Assembly: GCF_900176355.1 (NCBI RefSeq)
Contig: NZ_FWXI01000005.1
Coordinates: forward strand, 212,288 to 276,287
Length of the DNA stretch: 64,000 bases
Direction: 5' to 3'
From: Sporomusa malonica
Lineage (GTDB): Bacteria; Bacillota; Negativicutes; Sporomusales; Sporomusaceae
The notes beneath the pieces were generated by a model. It had not been told where the DNA came from and did not search any database. It saw nothing but the letters and a program-made list of their open reading frames with translations. Shown piece by piece: positions 8,090-17,082 of the stretch (position 1 is the first letter of the stretch; every line of letters starts with the position of its first letter). The position numbers and the translations under genes are program-made.

Positions 8090-8476
8090 TTAAGGAATGA
8101 GTCTCACGATTGTTTCCAGTACCAATGCAATTATAGGGACGGCCATAACCATAACCAATATTTTACCGGCAAATTCGATCTTCCCAGCTACTGCGCCTTC
8201 GCCGGCATCCCGGCATACTTGAGCTCCAAACTCTGTGACATAAGCAATACCGATAATTTTAAGGATGGTATTTAAGTACATTTGGCTGATGTTGGCCTTT
8301 TCTGCTAAATCACGGAATAAATCTAGCACAACGTTAAGTTTGCTAAGCACCATTAAAAAAATGATGGCCGATAGTGCCAAGCCAAGCTGTACAGCAAGCT
8401 CGGGCCGCTGCTGTTTGATGATTAAAATTAAAAGCGTAACAACAAACCCTAGACCGATAATTTGTATGATTTCCAT
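8090..8476 (-). CDS. spoIIIAD: Stage III sporulation protein AD
   Basis: 128-residue membrane protein, MEIIQIIGLGFVVTLLILIIKQQRPE at the start, then helices at about 31-50, 65-95 and 105-125 with GIAYVTEFGAQVCRDAGE, the SpoIIIAC/AD family signature. The ATG at 8476 has AGGGGTG upstream; a longer reading of 139 residues would run into spoIIIAC and is unlikely. Confidence 0.94.
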   Translation of the reverse strand: MEIIQIIGLGFVVTLLILIIKQQRPELAVQLGLALSAIIFLMVLSKLNVVLDLFRDLAEKANISQMYLNTILKIIGIAYVTEFGAQVCRDAGEGAVAGKIEFAGKILVMVMAVPIIALVLETIVRLIP

Positions 8477-8489
8477 GGTGTTACACCCC

Positions 8490-8687
8490 TTAGAACAACT
8501 TAAATACATCCTGGACGGTGTTAAACAGCCGGCCCAACAGTTGCACTACCCAGAGCAACACCATGGCAAAGCCGGCAAGCGTGCACAAATGAGCCATGTC
8601 TTCTTTACCAGCCTGTTTCAAAGCTGTGTGAAAAACTGAAATTAAGATACCCACCCCAGCAATTTTAAACAGCATATCTATCCCCAT
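8490..8687 (-). CDS. spoIIIAC: Stage III sporulation protein AC
   Basis: 65-residue two-helix membrane protein (MLFKIAGVGILISVFHTALKQAGKED, then MAHLCTLAGFAMVLLWVVQLLG), normal length for SpoIIIAC. Its sequence resembles the N-terminal half of SpoIIIAD. It sits between spoIIIAB and spoIIIAD. Confidence 0.93.
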   Translation of the reverse strand: MGIDMLFKIAGVGILISVFHTALKQAGKEDMAHLCTLAGFAMVLLWVVQLLGRLFNTVQDVFKLF

Positions 8688-8728
8688 TTCTTACTCTCTC
8701 CTTTCTAATGCTGAACAGCTAACCTTCC

Positions 8729-9247
8729 TTATGCCAAAACTATGACTACCGCCAAGCCTCCACAAACTCCCAAATAGCGATACATTTTTACATTTTGCTC
8801 ACAAAGCTTTTCAGCTTCGTACTGAATTCTGGACAACTGCTCATGCACTAAATCCAAAGATTTATGCTGTTCTTCTCGGTTCATTCCGCCTAAGTTGGCG
8901 CTAAACACAGCGAGAACTTCCCTTTCCTGCTTTTTTAAAACAAGCAGGTTTACTTCTGTTAACGCCTGACTCATTGCAGCCTGAGGCGTTAACCAACCGT
9001 TATTAACTAATAATTCTGACATAATATGGAATAAATCAGCCACCGGCCCGGTGATTCCACCGGTACATTGGGATAAGGCTTCAGGTAGCGGCACTGCTAC
9101 ATAATTGATGTGAGATTTAAGGGCCAACAGACAGCTGATGATCTGGCGAATTTGCCTTGGGCGTTCCACATATCGCGCCGCTAGATTAAACCCAATGCAT
9201 GCTCCTGCAGTAACAATCATTAAACTACCAAAGATTTTGAGCCACAT
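8729..9247 (-). CDS. spoIIIAB: Stage III sporulation protein AB
   Basis: 172 residues with a membrane helix at each end (about 2-22 and 158-172) and a helical cytoplasmic middle: FNLAARYVERPRQIRQIISCLLALKSHI, then a run to LSRIQYEAEKLCEQNVKMYRYLGVCGG. This is the SpoIIIAB/type II secretion GspF-like layout. Its start overlaps the end of spoIIIAA by 28 bases, so translation is likely coupled. Confidence 0.92.
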   Translation of the reverse strand: MWLKIFGSLMIVTAGACIGFNLAARYVERPRQIRQIISCLLALKSHINYVAVPLPEALSQCTGGITGPVADLFHIMSELLVNNGWLTPQAAMSQALTEVNLLVLKKQEREVLAVFSANLGGMNREEQHKSLDLVHEQLSRIQYEAEKLCEQNVKMYRYLGVCGGLAVVIVLA

Positions 9248-10242
9248 ACCTTCACCTCATTCATACAGGTATACATCACTTTTTCCTGACGCGAGTCAAA
9301 TATTTCTTCAACAGTTCCTGGACCTAACCGGTTGCTTAATATAACATACCGCTCAAAAATCTTTTGCTTCACTAGCTCGCCAATGTAGGGACGGTTACAG
9401 AGTTCATCAATTGTCCGGCTATGGGCAGTCGCAATTACGCTTACACCGGCATGAACGGCTTCACGTACGGCTGCAGCATCTTCAGCGCGGCCTAATTCAT
9501 CTGTTGCTACTACTTGCGGTGCCATAGACCTGATGAGCATTAATAGGCCGCTGGCTTTAGGACAAGCATCAAGAACATCAACACGCGGCCCTAAGTCTAC
9601 ACTAGGAATACCATTTTGACAGGCGGCAATCTCTGAGCGCTCATCAACCAAGCCAATGTGTATGCCAGCAATAGCCAACAAAGGGTTTCCTGTACTCAGC
9701 TGCCTAATTAAATCTCGTAAAATTGTTGTCTTACCACAACGCGGCGGCGAAATGATTAAGGTGCTAGATACACAGCCTCGGCTATTGGCCGCTACAAAAG
9801 GAAGGATGCAGTCAGCACAGCCGAGCATTTCTCTTGCTAAACGGATGTTTAGTGAACTAATATTTTTTAGTGTCTTAACTGTTCCGTCAAAAGCTGTTGC
9901 CTGTCCAGCTAAACCGACTCGATGCCCACCCTTGACGGTCAAATACCCCTGCCTTAATTCCTCTTCAAATGCATATACAGAGTTTTTGCATATCAGTTGA
10001 AAAGTTCTGGCCAAATCTTCGCTATTGCAGCGGTAAGGCTCCGGCTTACCTTCTGTTTGACCAGACACAGGAACTGTGATGTCATGATTACTCAGCACTA
10101 GTAATAATGGCTGATTAACCCTAATGCGGATTTCAGTGACCTTATGCAAAACAATGGCAGGTAATGTTAGGAGTAGCTTTGCTATGTGAGGAGGTAAAAT
10201 AGGACAAATATGTTGGTTTAAAACAGTTTGAAAATTTTCCAT
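9220..10242 (-). CDS. spoIIIAA: Stage III sporulation protein AA (ATPase)
   Basis: Soluble secretion-type ATPase that powers the SpoIIIA channel. 340 residues from the ATG at 10242 (MENFQTVLNQHI), preceded by TGAGGATG; an in-frame ATG 17 codons upstream (10293) is also possible but makes the protein longer than usual. Walker A is seen as ISPPRCGKTTILRDL, Walker B as VVATDELGRAEDAAA, and a His/Ser switch region as VIATAHSRTIDEL. Fold resembles the type II/IV secretion ATPases. First gene of the operon. Confidence 0.95.
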   Translation of the reverse strand: MENFQTVLNQHICPILPPHIAKLLLTLPAIVLHKVTEIRIRVNQPLLLVLSNHDITVPVSGQTEGKPEPYRCNSEDLARTFQLICKNSVYAFEEELRQGYLTVKGGHRVGLAGQATAFDGTVKTLKNISSLNIRLAREMLGCADCILPFVAANSRGCVSSTLIISPPRCGKTTILRDLIRQLSTGNPLLAIAGIHIGLVDERSEIAACQNGIPSVDLGPRVDVLDACPKASGLLMLIRSMAPQVVATDELGRAEDAAAVREAVHAGVSVIATAHSRTIDELCNRPYIGELVKQKIFERYVILSNRLGPGTVEEIFDSRQEKVMYTCMNEVKVCGSKSLVV

Positions 10243-10307
10243 GCTTTTTTCATCCTCATTATTCGTTGGTGACTTGTCCTCAAGTCTCTGCATTACCCTT
10301 TCTTTAC

Positions 10308-10337
10308 ATAGATATGTTTAAGAAATAAATTTATGCC
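10308..10337 (-). promoter_or_regulatory. Possible sigma-E promoter of spoIIIA
   Basis: Minus strand: GCATAAAT, about 12 bases, then CATATCTAT, resembling the sigma-E pattern ATA ... CATACANT. The spoIIIA operon is a known sigma-E target. The match is partial, so this is a candidate only. Confidence 0.35.
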
Positions 10338-10369
10338 AAAAAAGAAAGACTTGGCTTTTGTGCCAAGTC
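10338..10369 (-). terminator. Second hairpin terminator, repeat-family related
   Basis: Minus-strand stem of 8 bp (GACTTGGC/GCCAAGTC) followed by TTTCTTTTTT. The stem and the T-rich tail match the shortest core of the dispersed repeats at 20396 and 49867. Confidence 0.7.
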
Positions 10370-10373
10370 AGTG

Positions 10374-10399
10374 AAAAATCCCGAGGGTTGCCTCGGGAT
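10374..10399 (-). terminator. Rho-independent terminator of the CD1247-like gene
   Basis: Perfect 9-bp stem ATCCCGAGG/CCTCGGGAT with a 4-base loop, then five T on the minus strand. It precedes the hairpin at 10338 by a few bases, so the two form a double terminator in front of spoIIIA. Confidence 0.8.
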
Positions 10400-10424
10400 A
10401 GCAAGATGTCTTATTAAAATATCG

Positions 10425-10904
10425 TTATACGCCGGGGTGCATAATATGGCCGGAACTTCTCATGTCATGTAAACTATCAGCAGTAATATCCAATGCATTA
10501 TCATAGACTACGCCGCCACAGTATGGGCAGGTGACCTCAATATCGTCATCCTCGTCTAAGATGTCTGATTCAAAAGTTACTAGCTCATGACAGCCCGGGC
10601 AGGCCACTTCGACGATATCGTCTTCATAAGCTTCCTCATATAGGTCGTCGTCATAGTCAGCATCGTCTTCATCAAAATCTTCTTCATATATCTGCTCTTC
10701 GAGGTCAGTCAAATCTTCGTCAATTGATTCTACATACTCCTCAAGTTCCATCTGCGCCAAATTGACATTTTGGACTTCATCGGCAAACGATTCGAGCACG
10801 TCAATAATATTGAGCAAAACCTTGCCCTCAGATGAATGTTCGTTAACATTAAGCCCTTGTGTTAACCCATGTAAATAGGCAACCTTTTCCTTAAGGTTTC
10901 TCAT
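10425..10904 (-). CDS. CD1247-type acidic protein with C-terminal zinc ribbon
   Basis: 159 residues from the ATG at 10904 (MRNLKEKVAYLHGLTQGLNV), with AGGGGG upstream; an earlier in-frame start is less convincing. Three parts: a helical N-terminus (1-70) with hydrophobic heptads, a very acidic stretch at about 72-105 (mostly E/D, with Y), and a zinc-ribbon-like CPGC...CPYC at about 108-138. The N-terminal domain resembles the clostridial CD1247 family. Function is unknown. It is a single-gene unit between efp and spoIIIA, with a double terminator. Confidence 0.72.
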   Translation of the reverse strand: MRNLKEKVAYLHGLTQGLNVNEHSSEGKVLLNIIDVLESFADEVQNVNLAQMELEEYVESIDEDLTDLEEQIYEEDFDEDDADYDDDLYEEAYEDDIVEVACPGCHELVTFESDILDEDDDIEVTCPYCGGVVYDNALDITADSLHDMRSSGHIMHPGV

Positions 10905-11009
10905 AAAAATTAAACCCCCTTTAGCTATGTTCAAAGCATTAGACACTATTTGTAGTATGTCCAATGCTTATTAAAACATAACTTTTCGGGGGTTTTTAGC
11001 TAGCAGTTG

Positions 11010-11567
11010 TTATGCACGTTCGATATAGTCACCGCTTCGGGTGTCAATTCTTAGAACCTCACCAATATTAATGAAAAGAGGTACACGTACAACATGTCCA
11101 GTTTCAAGTTTAGCCGGTTTTGTACCGCCGGTAGCAGTATCACCCCTGATGCCAGGGTCGGTTTCAACGACTGTCAATTCAACAGACATTGGTAAATCAA
11201 TGCCGATCACATTGCCTTGGAAGAACAATACGGCAATATTCATGTTTTCTTTTAAGAATTTGCGGGCGTCACCCAATTGCTCTGCAGACAAAGCAATCTG
11301 CTCGTAATTTTCGTTATCCATCAGGTTGAACATGCCATCGCTCTCATACAGATACTGCATTTCACGACGGTCAACATGTGCCTTCGGTAATTTTTCTCCG
11401 GCATTAAAGGTCCGTTCAACGACAGCACCAGTACGGCCGTTCTTAAGTTTAGCCCGGACAAATGCAGCGCCTTTACCTGGTTTTACATGTTGGAAGTCAA
11501 CCACTGCCCAGACATCGCCATCAATTTCAACTGTTACCCCTGTACGAAAATCATTGCTTGAAATCAT
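11010..11567 (-). CDS. efp: Elongation factor P
   Basis: Helps ribosomes through polyproline stretches. 185 residues from [10 protein letters not shown]; the ATG at 11567 has GGGGAGG seven bases upstream, so the longer in-frame reading is rejected. KOW domain at 1-60 with the loop KPGKGAAF carrying the lysine that is modified in many bacteria, followed by two OB domains ending in the conserved [15 protein letters not shown]. The order aroQ-peptidase-efp-spoIIIA matches Bacillus. Confidence 0.98.
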   Translation of the reverse strand: MISSNDFRTGVTVEIDGDVWAVVDFQHVKPGKGAAFVRAKLKNGRTGAVVERTFNAGEKLPKAHVDRREMQYLYESDGMFNLMDNENYEQIALSAEQLGDARKFLKENMNIAVLFFQGNVIGIDLPMSVELTVVETDPGIRGDTATGGTKPAKLETGHVVRVPLFINIGEVLRIDTRSGDYIERA

Positions 11568-11594
11568 TGATAAGCCTCCCCATTGTTCGGTCAA

Positions 11595-12662
11595 TTAGCC
11601 TATTTCTATTAAATCCTTGCTGCTAGTGGTCAAAATTGTGCAACCAGCAGCAGAAACAACCACTAAGTCTTCAATACGCACTCCGCCCCAGCCAGGAAGG
11701 TAAATTCCTGGTTCGACAGATACTACCATACCTTCAGCCAGCTCAATATCGCCAGCCGGAGACAATCTGGGGTCCTCATGGATAAACAGCCCAACGCCAT
11801 GCCCTAAACCATGCCCAAAATATTCGCCATAACCCGCATCAGTAATTACCTGCCTGGCAATCTGATCAACTTCCTTGCCTCTCTTACCAGCTTTCACAGC
11901 ATTAACTCCTGCTAACTGGGCTGACAATACAATATTATAGATGGTACGCTGTTTATCATTAGCTTTTCCGATCACAACTGTTCGCGTCATGTCCGAATGA
12001 TAGCCTTGGTAAACTGCGCCAAAGTCCATAGTTACAAAGTCACCGACTTCAATAACTTTATTTGAGGCCTTGCCATGTGGCAACGCACCTCTGACTCCTG
12101 AGGCTACAATAGTATCAAATGCTGTTTTTTCCGCACCAAGCTTGCGCATCTGATATTCCAGTTCAAGCGCAAGTTCCAATTCGGTTAAGCCTGGCTTCAG
12201 GATTTTTATCACTTGATTAAATGCTGAATCAGCAATTTCGACAGCCTTAGTAAGCACAACTAATTCTTGTGGATCTTTAACCATCCTCAGTGTGTCAAGC
12301 TTGACAGGTATCAAATCTGCTCCATTAAGAGAATCAGCAAGCTTTTGATAAACTTCCCAAGTTACAAAATCACTTTCAAAACCAATGCGTACAAGCCCCA
12401 ATTCCTTCACAGCACCTGCCAAACTCTCATAGATAGCATTACCGTGCCGGACAACCTGATATAATGGTGCTTGTTGTTTAGCTTGTTCAATATATCTGAA
12501 GTCAGTCAGTAATTTTCGTGATTGTCTGCTGATAACCAGCATGCCTGATGATCCAGCGAAACCACTAAAATACTGCCGATTTTCCGGTTTTGTTATGACA
12601 ATGCCGTCAAGATGAATCTCAGTCATCAGTTCGTGAAGTCTTGCTAAACGCTGCTGTATCAT
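11595..12662 (-). CDS. yqhT: Xaa-Pro peptidase, M24B family (YqhT-like)
   Basis: Metallopeptidase that releases residues N-terminal to proline. 355 residues: a creatinase-like N-terminal domain (1-125) and a pita-bread catalytic domain. Metal ligands are visible: Asp in VTMDFGAVYQG, Asp in YHSDMTRTVV, His in FGHGLGHGVGL, Glu in VVSVEPGIYLPG and Glu in VRIEDLV. All five are present, so it should be active. It lies between aroQ and efp, as in B. subtilis (yqhS-yqhT-efp). Family members are named PepP, PepQ or Xaa-Pro dipeptidase; the exact specificity is not readable from sequence. Confidence 0.92.
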   Translation of the reverse strand: MIQQRLARLHELMTEIHLDGIVITKPENRQYFSGFAGSSGMLVISRQSRKLLTDFRYIEQAKQQAPLYQVVRHGNAIYESLAGAVKELGLVRIGFESDFVTWEVYQKLADSLNGADLIPVKLDTLRMVKDPQELVVLTKAVEIADSAFNQVIKILKPGLTELELALELEYQMRKLGAEKTAFDTIVASGVRGALPHGKASNKVIEVGDFVTMDFGAVYQGYHSDMTRTVVIGKANDKQRTIYNIVLSAQLAGVNAVKAGKRGKEVDQIARQVITDAGYGEYFGHGLGHGVGLFIHEDPRLSPAGDIELAEGMVVSVEPGIYLPGWGGVRIEDLVVVSAAGCTILTTSSKDLIEIG

Positions 12663-12665
12663 CGA

Positions 12666-13118
12666 TTATGCGCTCCTTATCAAACATGATGCCGCCTCTA
12701 GTGCTAACAAATAGCTGTTTGCGCCAAACCCAGCTATTTGACCAAGCGCTACTGGCGATACTACTGAATGATGGCGGAATTCTTCGCGCCGGTAAATATT
12801 AGATAAATGCACTTCAATGGCAGGTACACTTACAGCTGCCAGCGCGTCACGCACAGCAACGCTATAATGAGTTAAAGCGGCCGGATTAATGATAATACAG
12901 GCAAACTTGTCCTCAGCTTCCTGAATCGTGTCAATCATAACACCTTCATGGTTAGTCTGGACAATAGTCAGTTGTAGCCCAAGCTCCCTTGCCCGCTCAT
13001 TTAGCCTGGTGTTAATATCGTCAAGCGTAGTCGAGCCGTATATTGCCGGCTCACGCTTTCCAAGCAAATTTAGGTTAGGTCCATGAATGATCAAGACTTT
13101 CTCTGTAGAGGCTTCCAC
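12666..13118 (-). CDS. aroQ: 3-dehydroquinate dehydratase, type II
   Basis: Third step of the shikimate pathway (cytoplasm, dodecamer). 150 residues with the type II marks [17 protein letters not shown] (catalytic Arg and Tyr), [18 protein letters not shown], and [16 protein letters not shown]. Length is normal. First gene of the run aroQ-peptidase-efp; a candidate promoter lies about 100 bases upstream. Confidence 0.97.
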   Translation of the reverse strand: MEASTEKVLIIHGPNLNLLGKREPAIYGSTTLDDINTRLNERARELGLQLTIVQTNHEGVMIDTIQEAEDKFACIIINPAALTHYSVAVRDALAAVSVPAIEVHLSNIYRREEFRHHSVVSPVALGQIAGFGANSYLLALEAASCLIRSA

Positions 13119-13206
13119 TCCATCATCTCCAGCGTTTGTCTTCGAAAAAGCAAGCCACGATTTGCTTATATTAGCAAAATATGCATATATGCACTAGCTT
13201 TTACAT

Positions 13207-13235
13207 TTTAGCACATATTTCGTATTTTGACTACT
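13207..13235 (-). promoter_or_regulatory. Candidate sigma-A promoter upstream of aroQ
   Basis: Minus strand TAGTCA, 17 bases, TAAAAT, in the 162-base gap between the PBP gene and aroQ. The -35 is a 4/6 match, the -10 a 5/6 match. Confidence 0.45.
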
Positions 13236-13280
13236 AGAAAACTCACTCGTAGTTTCCCGGAGATAAGAAGGTATTTGGGC

Positions 13281-14951
13281 TTAATTCTTTAAAATAGTTG
13301 CCGCTATTTCTCTGAAAATCGGAGCGGCAACATTACTGCCTGACATTCCTTCCTCTACAAATACCACAATGACATAGTTTGGATGCTCAAGCGGAGCATA
13401 GCCGGCAAACCATGCGTGATTGATCCCTTGCCCAGTTATATTTTTGCGTCCAGTTTCAGCCGAACCTGTCTTGCCAGCTGAGCCCAAACCTTCCACATTG
13501 GCTGCTTGGCCAGTACCGTATTGTGTGACGGCAGCCATCATTCCCCTCAGTCTTTCAGCTGTTTGGCGTGACATGACCCGCACATTTGGATGAGACTCAT
13601 GAAATCTCTTGACAGTAATACCTTCTGGACTAGTAAGACTGCTAACAATATATGGCTCAATCTTAATTCCATCATTAACAATTGTTGCCACCGTTTGTGC
13701 TATTTGTACCGGAGTGGCTTCGCAAAATCCCTGACCAATGGCCAAATTGGCCAAATCACCAGGATACAGCTGATCAGCTTCCGGCAAATTACCTTCACTT
13801 TCACCTAAAAACTCCAGTTTAGTTCGTGAACCATAACCTAGCTTTTGGGCCATGACAATAAGTTTGTCAGATCCTATTTTTAATGCAATTTCAATAAATA
13901 CCGGATTACTGGAGTGAGCCATAGCCTCGGTAATTGTGAGTCGCCCTTTTGGCCCGCGTTCATAGTCCCACCCCTGAAACCTAGTATTATTAACATCAAT
14001 ATAGCCGGGGTCAAAAAATACATCATCCATTTTCACTGTCTTATTTTCAAGTGCCGCCGCTGCTACTACCAGTTTAAAAACCGAGCCAGGTTGATAGGAT
14101 GAAACTGCCCGGTTAAGTAGTGGAGCGCTATTTTGCTCCAAGTAATGGCTAAGATTATTGGCGTCAAAGGCAGGTCTTGAAGCCATAGCCAGGATCTCGC
14201 CAGTATTAGGGCGCATTACTACCACTGCGCCTTTGACAATAGTGCGATCCATAATTTGCTCGACTTTTTGCTGGATTTGCTTATCAATTGTTAACACAAT
14301 ATTGGTTTCTCTGTTACCTGCCGTCAGCTTCATCCTTTTATAACCCAAACCAGGTATAAGCTGCTGGCTGGCATCCACTATCGCTGCCACGTACTCAGGC
14401 TGACTTCCTCGTAAGAGTTCATCATACATGCCTTCAATGCCGCTTACTCCTTTGTTGTCAGCCGAATTGATATATCCGACCACATGAGCGGCTAGCGCGC
14501 CATGACCATAGCGTACCTTCTCAGCGACAGCCACAGCACCAGGGATCTGCATGTCGTTAATTTGTTTAGCAGTATTACTCGCTATGCCGCCAATTAATCG
14601 AAAAGGATATTCATTACTGTTTAAACGCCGTAAACTGGCTTCAAGCAAATCATGCGGCAAGCCGATAATACTGTCAATTCTGGTAAGCATTACTGGCTTA
14701 TCTTCTACTTGGCCTGGAAAAATAACAATACTATACTGCTGGGCGGTATTAGTCAACGGCAGGTGATTACGGTCCAATATCTCACCTCTGGCAACATCTA
14801 CCGGCAGTTCTTGAACGCGAATATTAAGACCCTCCAAAGCCAGTTGCGGGCCTTGAATAACCTGAAGATAGAATAAACGCATGATCAGCAGGCCGGACAG
14901 ACTCAAAAAAAATAAAACCAGCCGATACATACGTCTACTGGAATAAGCCAT
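13281..14951 (-). CDS. Class B penicillin-binding protein (SpoVD/PBP2-like transpeptidase)
   Basis: Cell-wall transpeptidase anchored in the membrane. 556 residues: cytoplasmic start, one membrane helix at about 9-28, a dimerisation domain (about 50-200), and the transpeptidase domain with the active-site SVFK (in PGSVFKLVVAA, about residue 293), SSN (AHSSNPVFIEI) and KTGSAETG. All catalytic motifs are intact. Similar proteins are FtsI, SpoVD and MrdA. There is no PASTA domain, so a division PBP2x is unlikely. The setting beside sporulation-linked genes fits SpoVD-like, but elongation-type PBP2 is possible. Confidence 0.92.
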   Translation of the reverse strand: MAYSSRRMYRLVLFFLSLSGLLIMRLFYLQVIQGPQLALEGLNIRVQELPVDVARGEILDRNHLPLTNTAQQYSIVIFPGQVEDKPVMLTRIDSIIGLPHDLLEASLRRLNSNEYPFRLIGGIASNTAKQINDMQIPGAVAVAEKVRYGHGALAAHVVGYINSADNKGVSGIEGMYDELLRGSQPEYVAAIVDASQQLIPGLGYKRMKLTAGNRETNIVLTIDKQIQQKVEQIMDRTIVKGAVVVMRPNTGEILAMASRPAFDANNLSHYLEQNSAPLLNRAVSSYQPGSVFKLVVAAAALENKTVKMDDVFFDPGYIDVNNTRFQGWDYERGPKGRLTITEAMAHSSNPVFIEIALKIGSDKLIVMAQKLGYGSRTKLEFLGESEGNLPEADQLYPGDLANLAIGQGFCEATPVQIAQTVATIVNDGIKIEPYIVSSLTSPEGITVKRFHESHPNVRVMSRQTAERLRGMMAAVTQYGTGQAANVEGLGSAGKTGSAETGRKNITGQGINHAWFAGYAPLEHPNYVIVVFVEEGMSGSNVAAPIFREIAATILKN

Positions 14952-15007
14952 ACCGTCACCTTCTAATGCTATTAGATGGTTATAGTATGGCTTATAGCGG
15001 CAAGCAG

Positions 15008-15241
15008 TTATTCAGGGTGCTCAAAATGTTCTATGTATTGGACTTTAATCGGAAGATTAGCCAGTATCTCATGAACTTCACCAGCAGTATCTGGCGTTGC
15101 TCGGATTACTAAGATCCCAGTAGTACGATCCAGTGTACTGACAACCCCTAGATATTCGTACCCTTCCATTATTCGATTTACATAATTAACGTTCTTTGGC
15201 TCAATTTGAATATAAATTGGCTTGGCTACTCTATCGCTCAT
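15008..15241 (-). CDS. DUF4911 domain protein
   Basis: 77 residues from the ATG at 15241, which overlaps the stop of the upstream U32 gene (ATGA), so the two are coupled. Alternating strands and helices with IYIQIEPKNVNYVNRIMEGYEYLGVV and GILVIRATPDTAGEVHEILANLP suggest a small ACT-like or ferredoxin-like fold. Function unknown; the position suggests a link to the tRNA hydroxylation gene. Confidence 0.8.
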   Translation of the reverse strand: MSDRVAKPIYIQIEPKNVNYVNRIMEGYEYLGVVSTLDRTTGILVIRATPDTAGEVHEILANLPIKVQYIEHFEHPE

Positions 15242-16473
15242 GGACGGCCCTGCCATCTCTCCGGGCGTCTTAGCATGGCGTATGGGACGACCGGTTTAGA
15301 GACCGGCATAGTCACAATCTGCTGCGGGTGAGGAGCTACTTCAATGGGAGTACCATCAGCATCGAACATTGCGTTAATTGATTGTATAAAGGTTTCTTGT
15401 CCCGGTTGCATTATCTCTATTTCTTCGCCAACCTTCATATTATTACGTTGTTCAATAACAGCCATTCCGGTTGCTGGATTGTAATCTTTTACCAACCCCA
15501 CAAAGTCATGCGATTGGATGTAACTAGATGAGGTATATATCTGATCTTGTTCAGAGGTTTTATTAAAGTAAAAACCAGTTGTATACTCTCGGTGTGAGAC
15601 TTTTTGCAATTCTTCAAGCCAATCCTGTTTAACATGAAAATTTGCTGGTGAGCTGACATAACTGTCAATGGCCTCGCGGTACACCTTGACAACGGTAGCC
15701 ACGTAGTGAACACTTTTCATCCGGCCTTCAATTTTAAAACTATTTAAGCCACTTTCAATTAACTCCGGTAGGTGATTAAGCAGACATAAGTCTTTGGAAT
15801 TAAAAATGTATGTACCACGTTCGTCTTCAAGTACAGGCAAATAGACTCCAGGACGGCTTTCTTCCATCAAATGGTATTTCCATCGGCACGGCTGGGCACA
15901 TTCACCCCGGTTAGCATCACGCCCTGTCAGATAGTTGCTTATCAGACACCGGCCTGAATAAGACATGCACATAGCACCATGCACAAAAGCCTCCAAGTCA
16001 AGATCAACTTTCTCTCTGATCAGGCGTATATCGGCAAGCGATAGCTCCCTAGCCAGCACTACCCGCGATGCACCTAACTCCTGCCAAAACTCGACAGTTG
16101 ACCAATTGGTACTATTAGCCTGTGTACTAATGTGAATTGGTAGTGCCGGAGCTACTTGGCGGGCAATACGGAACACGCCTAAGTCAGATACAATGATGCC
16201 GTCAGCGCCCATCGCGGCGACAGATTTGATGTAATCAGGTAAATCTGTCAGGTCATCATTGTGCGGAAAAATATTAATTGTTATGTAGGTCTTTTTGCCA
16301 AGCCTATGGGCAAAATCAATGCCTTGTTTAAGCTCTTCTTGTTCAAAATTATCGCTAAACGCTCTTAAGCCAAAAGCCTTGCCACTCATGTACACAGCAT
16401 CTGCGCCATAAATAAGTGCCATTTTAAGTTTTTCTAAGTTGCCCGCAGGGGCTAGAAGCTCTGGTTTTTTCAC
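15238..16473 (-). CDS. trhP: U32 peptidase-family protein, tRNA uridine hydroxylation (TrhP/YrrO-like)
   Basis: U32 proteins with prephenate-dependent chemistry form 5-hydroxyuridine at tRNA position 34 in bacteria. 411 residues: KPELLAPAGNLEKLKMALIYGADAVYMSG at the start (TIM-barrel beginning), then EAFVHGAMCMSYSGRCLISNYLTGRDANRGECAQPCRW, which has the conserved Cys set of this family (Fe-S-type ligands), and a C-terminal part with VGEEIEIMQPG. GTG start, overlapping the trmR stop. The order mltG-trmR-trhP is that of Bacillus yrrL-yrrM-yrrN/yrrO. Only one U32 gene is present here, where Bacillus has two. Confidence 0.85.
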   Translation of the reverse strand: MKKPELLAPAGNLEKLKMALIYGADAVYMSGKAFGLRAFSDNFEQEELKQGIDFAHRLGKKTYITINIFPHNDDLTDLPDYIKSVAAMGADGIIVSDLGVFRIARQVAPALPIHISTQANSTNWSTVEFWQELGASRVVLARELSLADIRLIREKVDLDLEAFVHGAMCMSYSGRCLISNYLTGRDANRGECAQPCRWKYHLMEESRPGVYLPVLEDERGTYIFNSKDLCLLNHLPELIESGLNSFKIEGRMKSVHYVATVVKVYREAIDSYVSSPANFHVKQDWLEELQKVSHREYTTGFYFNKTSEQDQIYTSSSYIQSHDFVGLVKDYNPATGMAVIEQRNNMKVGEEIEIMQPGQETFIQSINAMFDADGTPIEVAPHPQQIVTMPVSKPVVPYAMLRRPERWQGRP

Positions 16474-17081
16474 TGATTCGTCTCTCCCTGGTAATAAGAT
16501 ACAGCCATACCATCACCAATATGATGAATTGTCGTTTTGAACCGAAAATCATTAGCAACAAATTCTAGATAAGCCTTAAGTCGCTTAACAATGGTGCGAA
16601 AACGTTTGGGCGCAGCTTTATCGTCAAGTACCCAACCCCTAAACAGCACATTGTCAGCAATAACAACAGCTCCAGGAGAGAGTTTGTCCATAACTTTATG
16701 CAAATAATCAAGATATTGGCCTTTGGCCGCATCAATGAATACTAGGTCAAACTTATCGACAAGTTGGGGCACAACTTCCCCAGCATCGCCAGCGATAAAT
16801 TTGATCTGCCCCAATACACCAGCGTCTGATAGAAACTGCTTAGCAATAGCTATTCGGTTTTCATCCTGTTCAATAGTTGTTATCTTTCCGCCTATCGTCA
16901 AAGTAGTTGCCAGCAGCAATGTTGAATAGCCAATAGCTGTCCCTAACTCTAAAACAGCTACAGGTTTAACCGCAGCTGCCACTTCCTGTAGTAGTTGTCC
17001 GCCTTCTCTGCTGATGATTGGCACATGTTGCACGGCAGCATACTCTTCCATTGTGTCTAATATACTTTTAACGTTATCCAT
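16470..17081 (-). CDS. trmR: O-methyltransferase, tRNA 5-hydroxyuridine methylase (TrmR/YrrM-like)
   Basis: SAM-dependent class I methyltransferase that would convert 5-hydroxyuridine to 5-methoxyuridine at tRNA position 34. 203 residues from MDNVKSILD; the ATG at 17081 follows the mltG stop by one base and the ribosome site CAGGTG lies in the mltG tail. Motif I is VLELGTAIGYST, with TTIEQDENRI after it, and the metal-binding DLVFIDAAKGQYLDY and VIADNVLFRGWV, typical of COMT-like enzymes. Coupled to the U32 gene, whose product would supply the hydroxyl group. Confidence 0.88.
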   Translation of the reverse strand: MDNVKSILDTMEEYAAVQHVPIISREGGQLLQEVAAAVKPVAVLELGTAIGYSTLLLATTLTIGGKITTIEQDENRIAIAKQFLSDAGVLGQIKFIAGDAGEVVPQLVDKFDLVFIDAAKGQYLDYLHKVMDKLSPGAVVIADNVLFRGWVLDDKAAPKRFRTIVKRLKAYLEFVANDFRFKTTIHHIGDGMAVSYYQGETNQ

Positions 17082-17082
17082 G

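Noticed and set aside
13160..13200. AT-rich palindromic wording near GCATATATGC
   Set aside because: Low-complexity AT runs, no fit to an operator I know.
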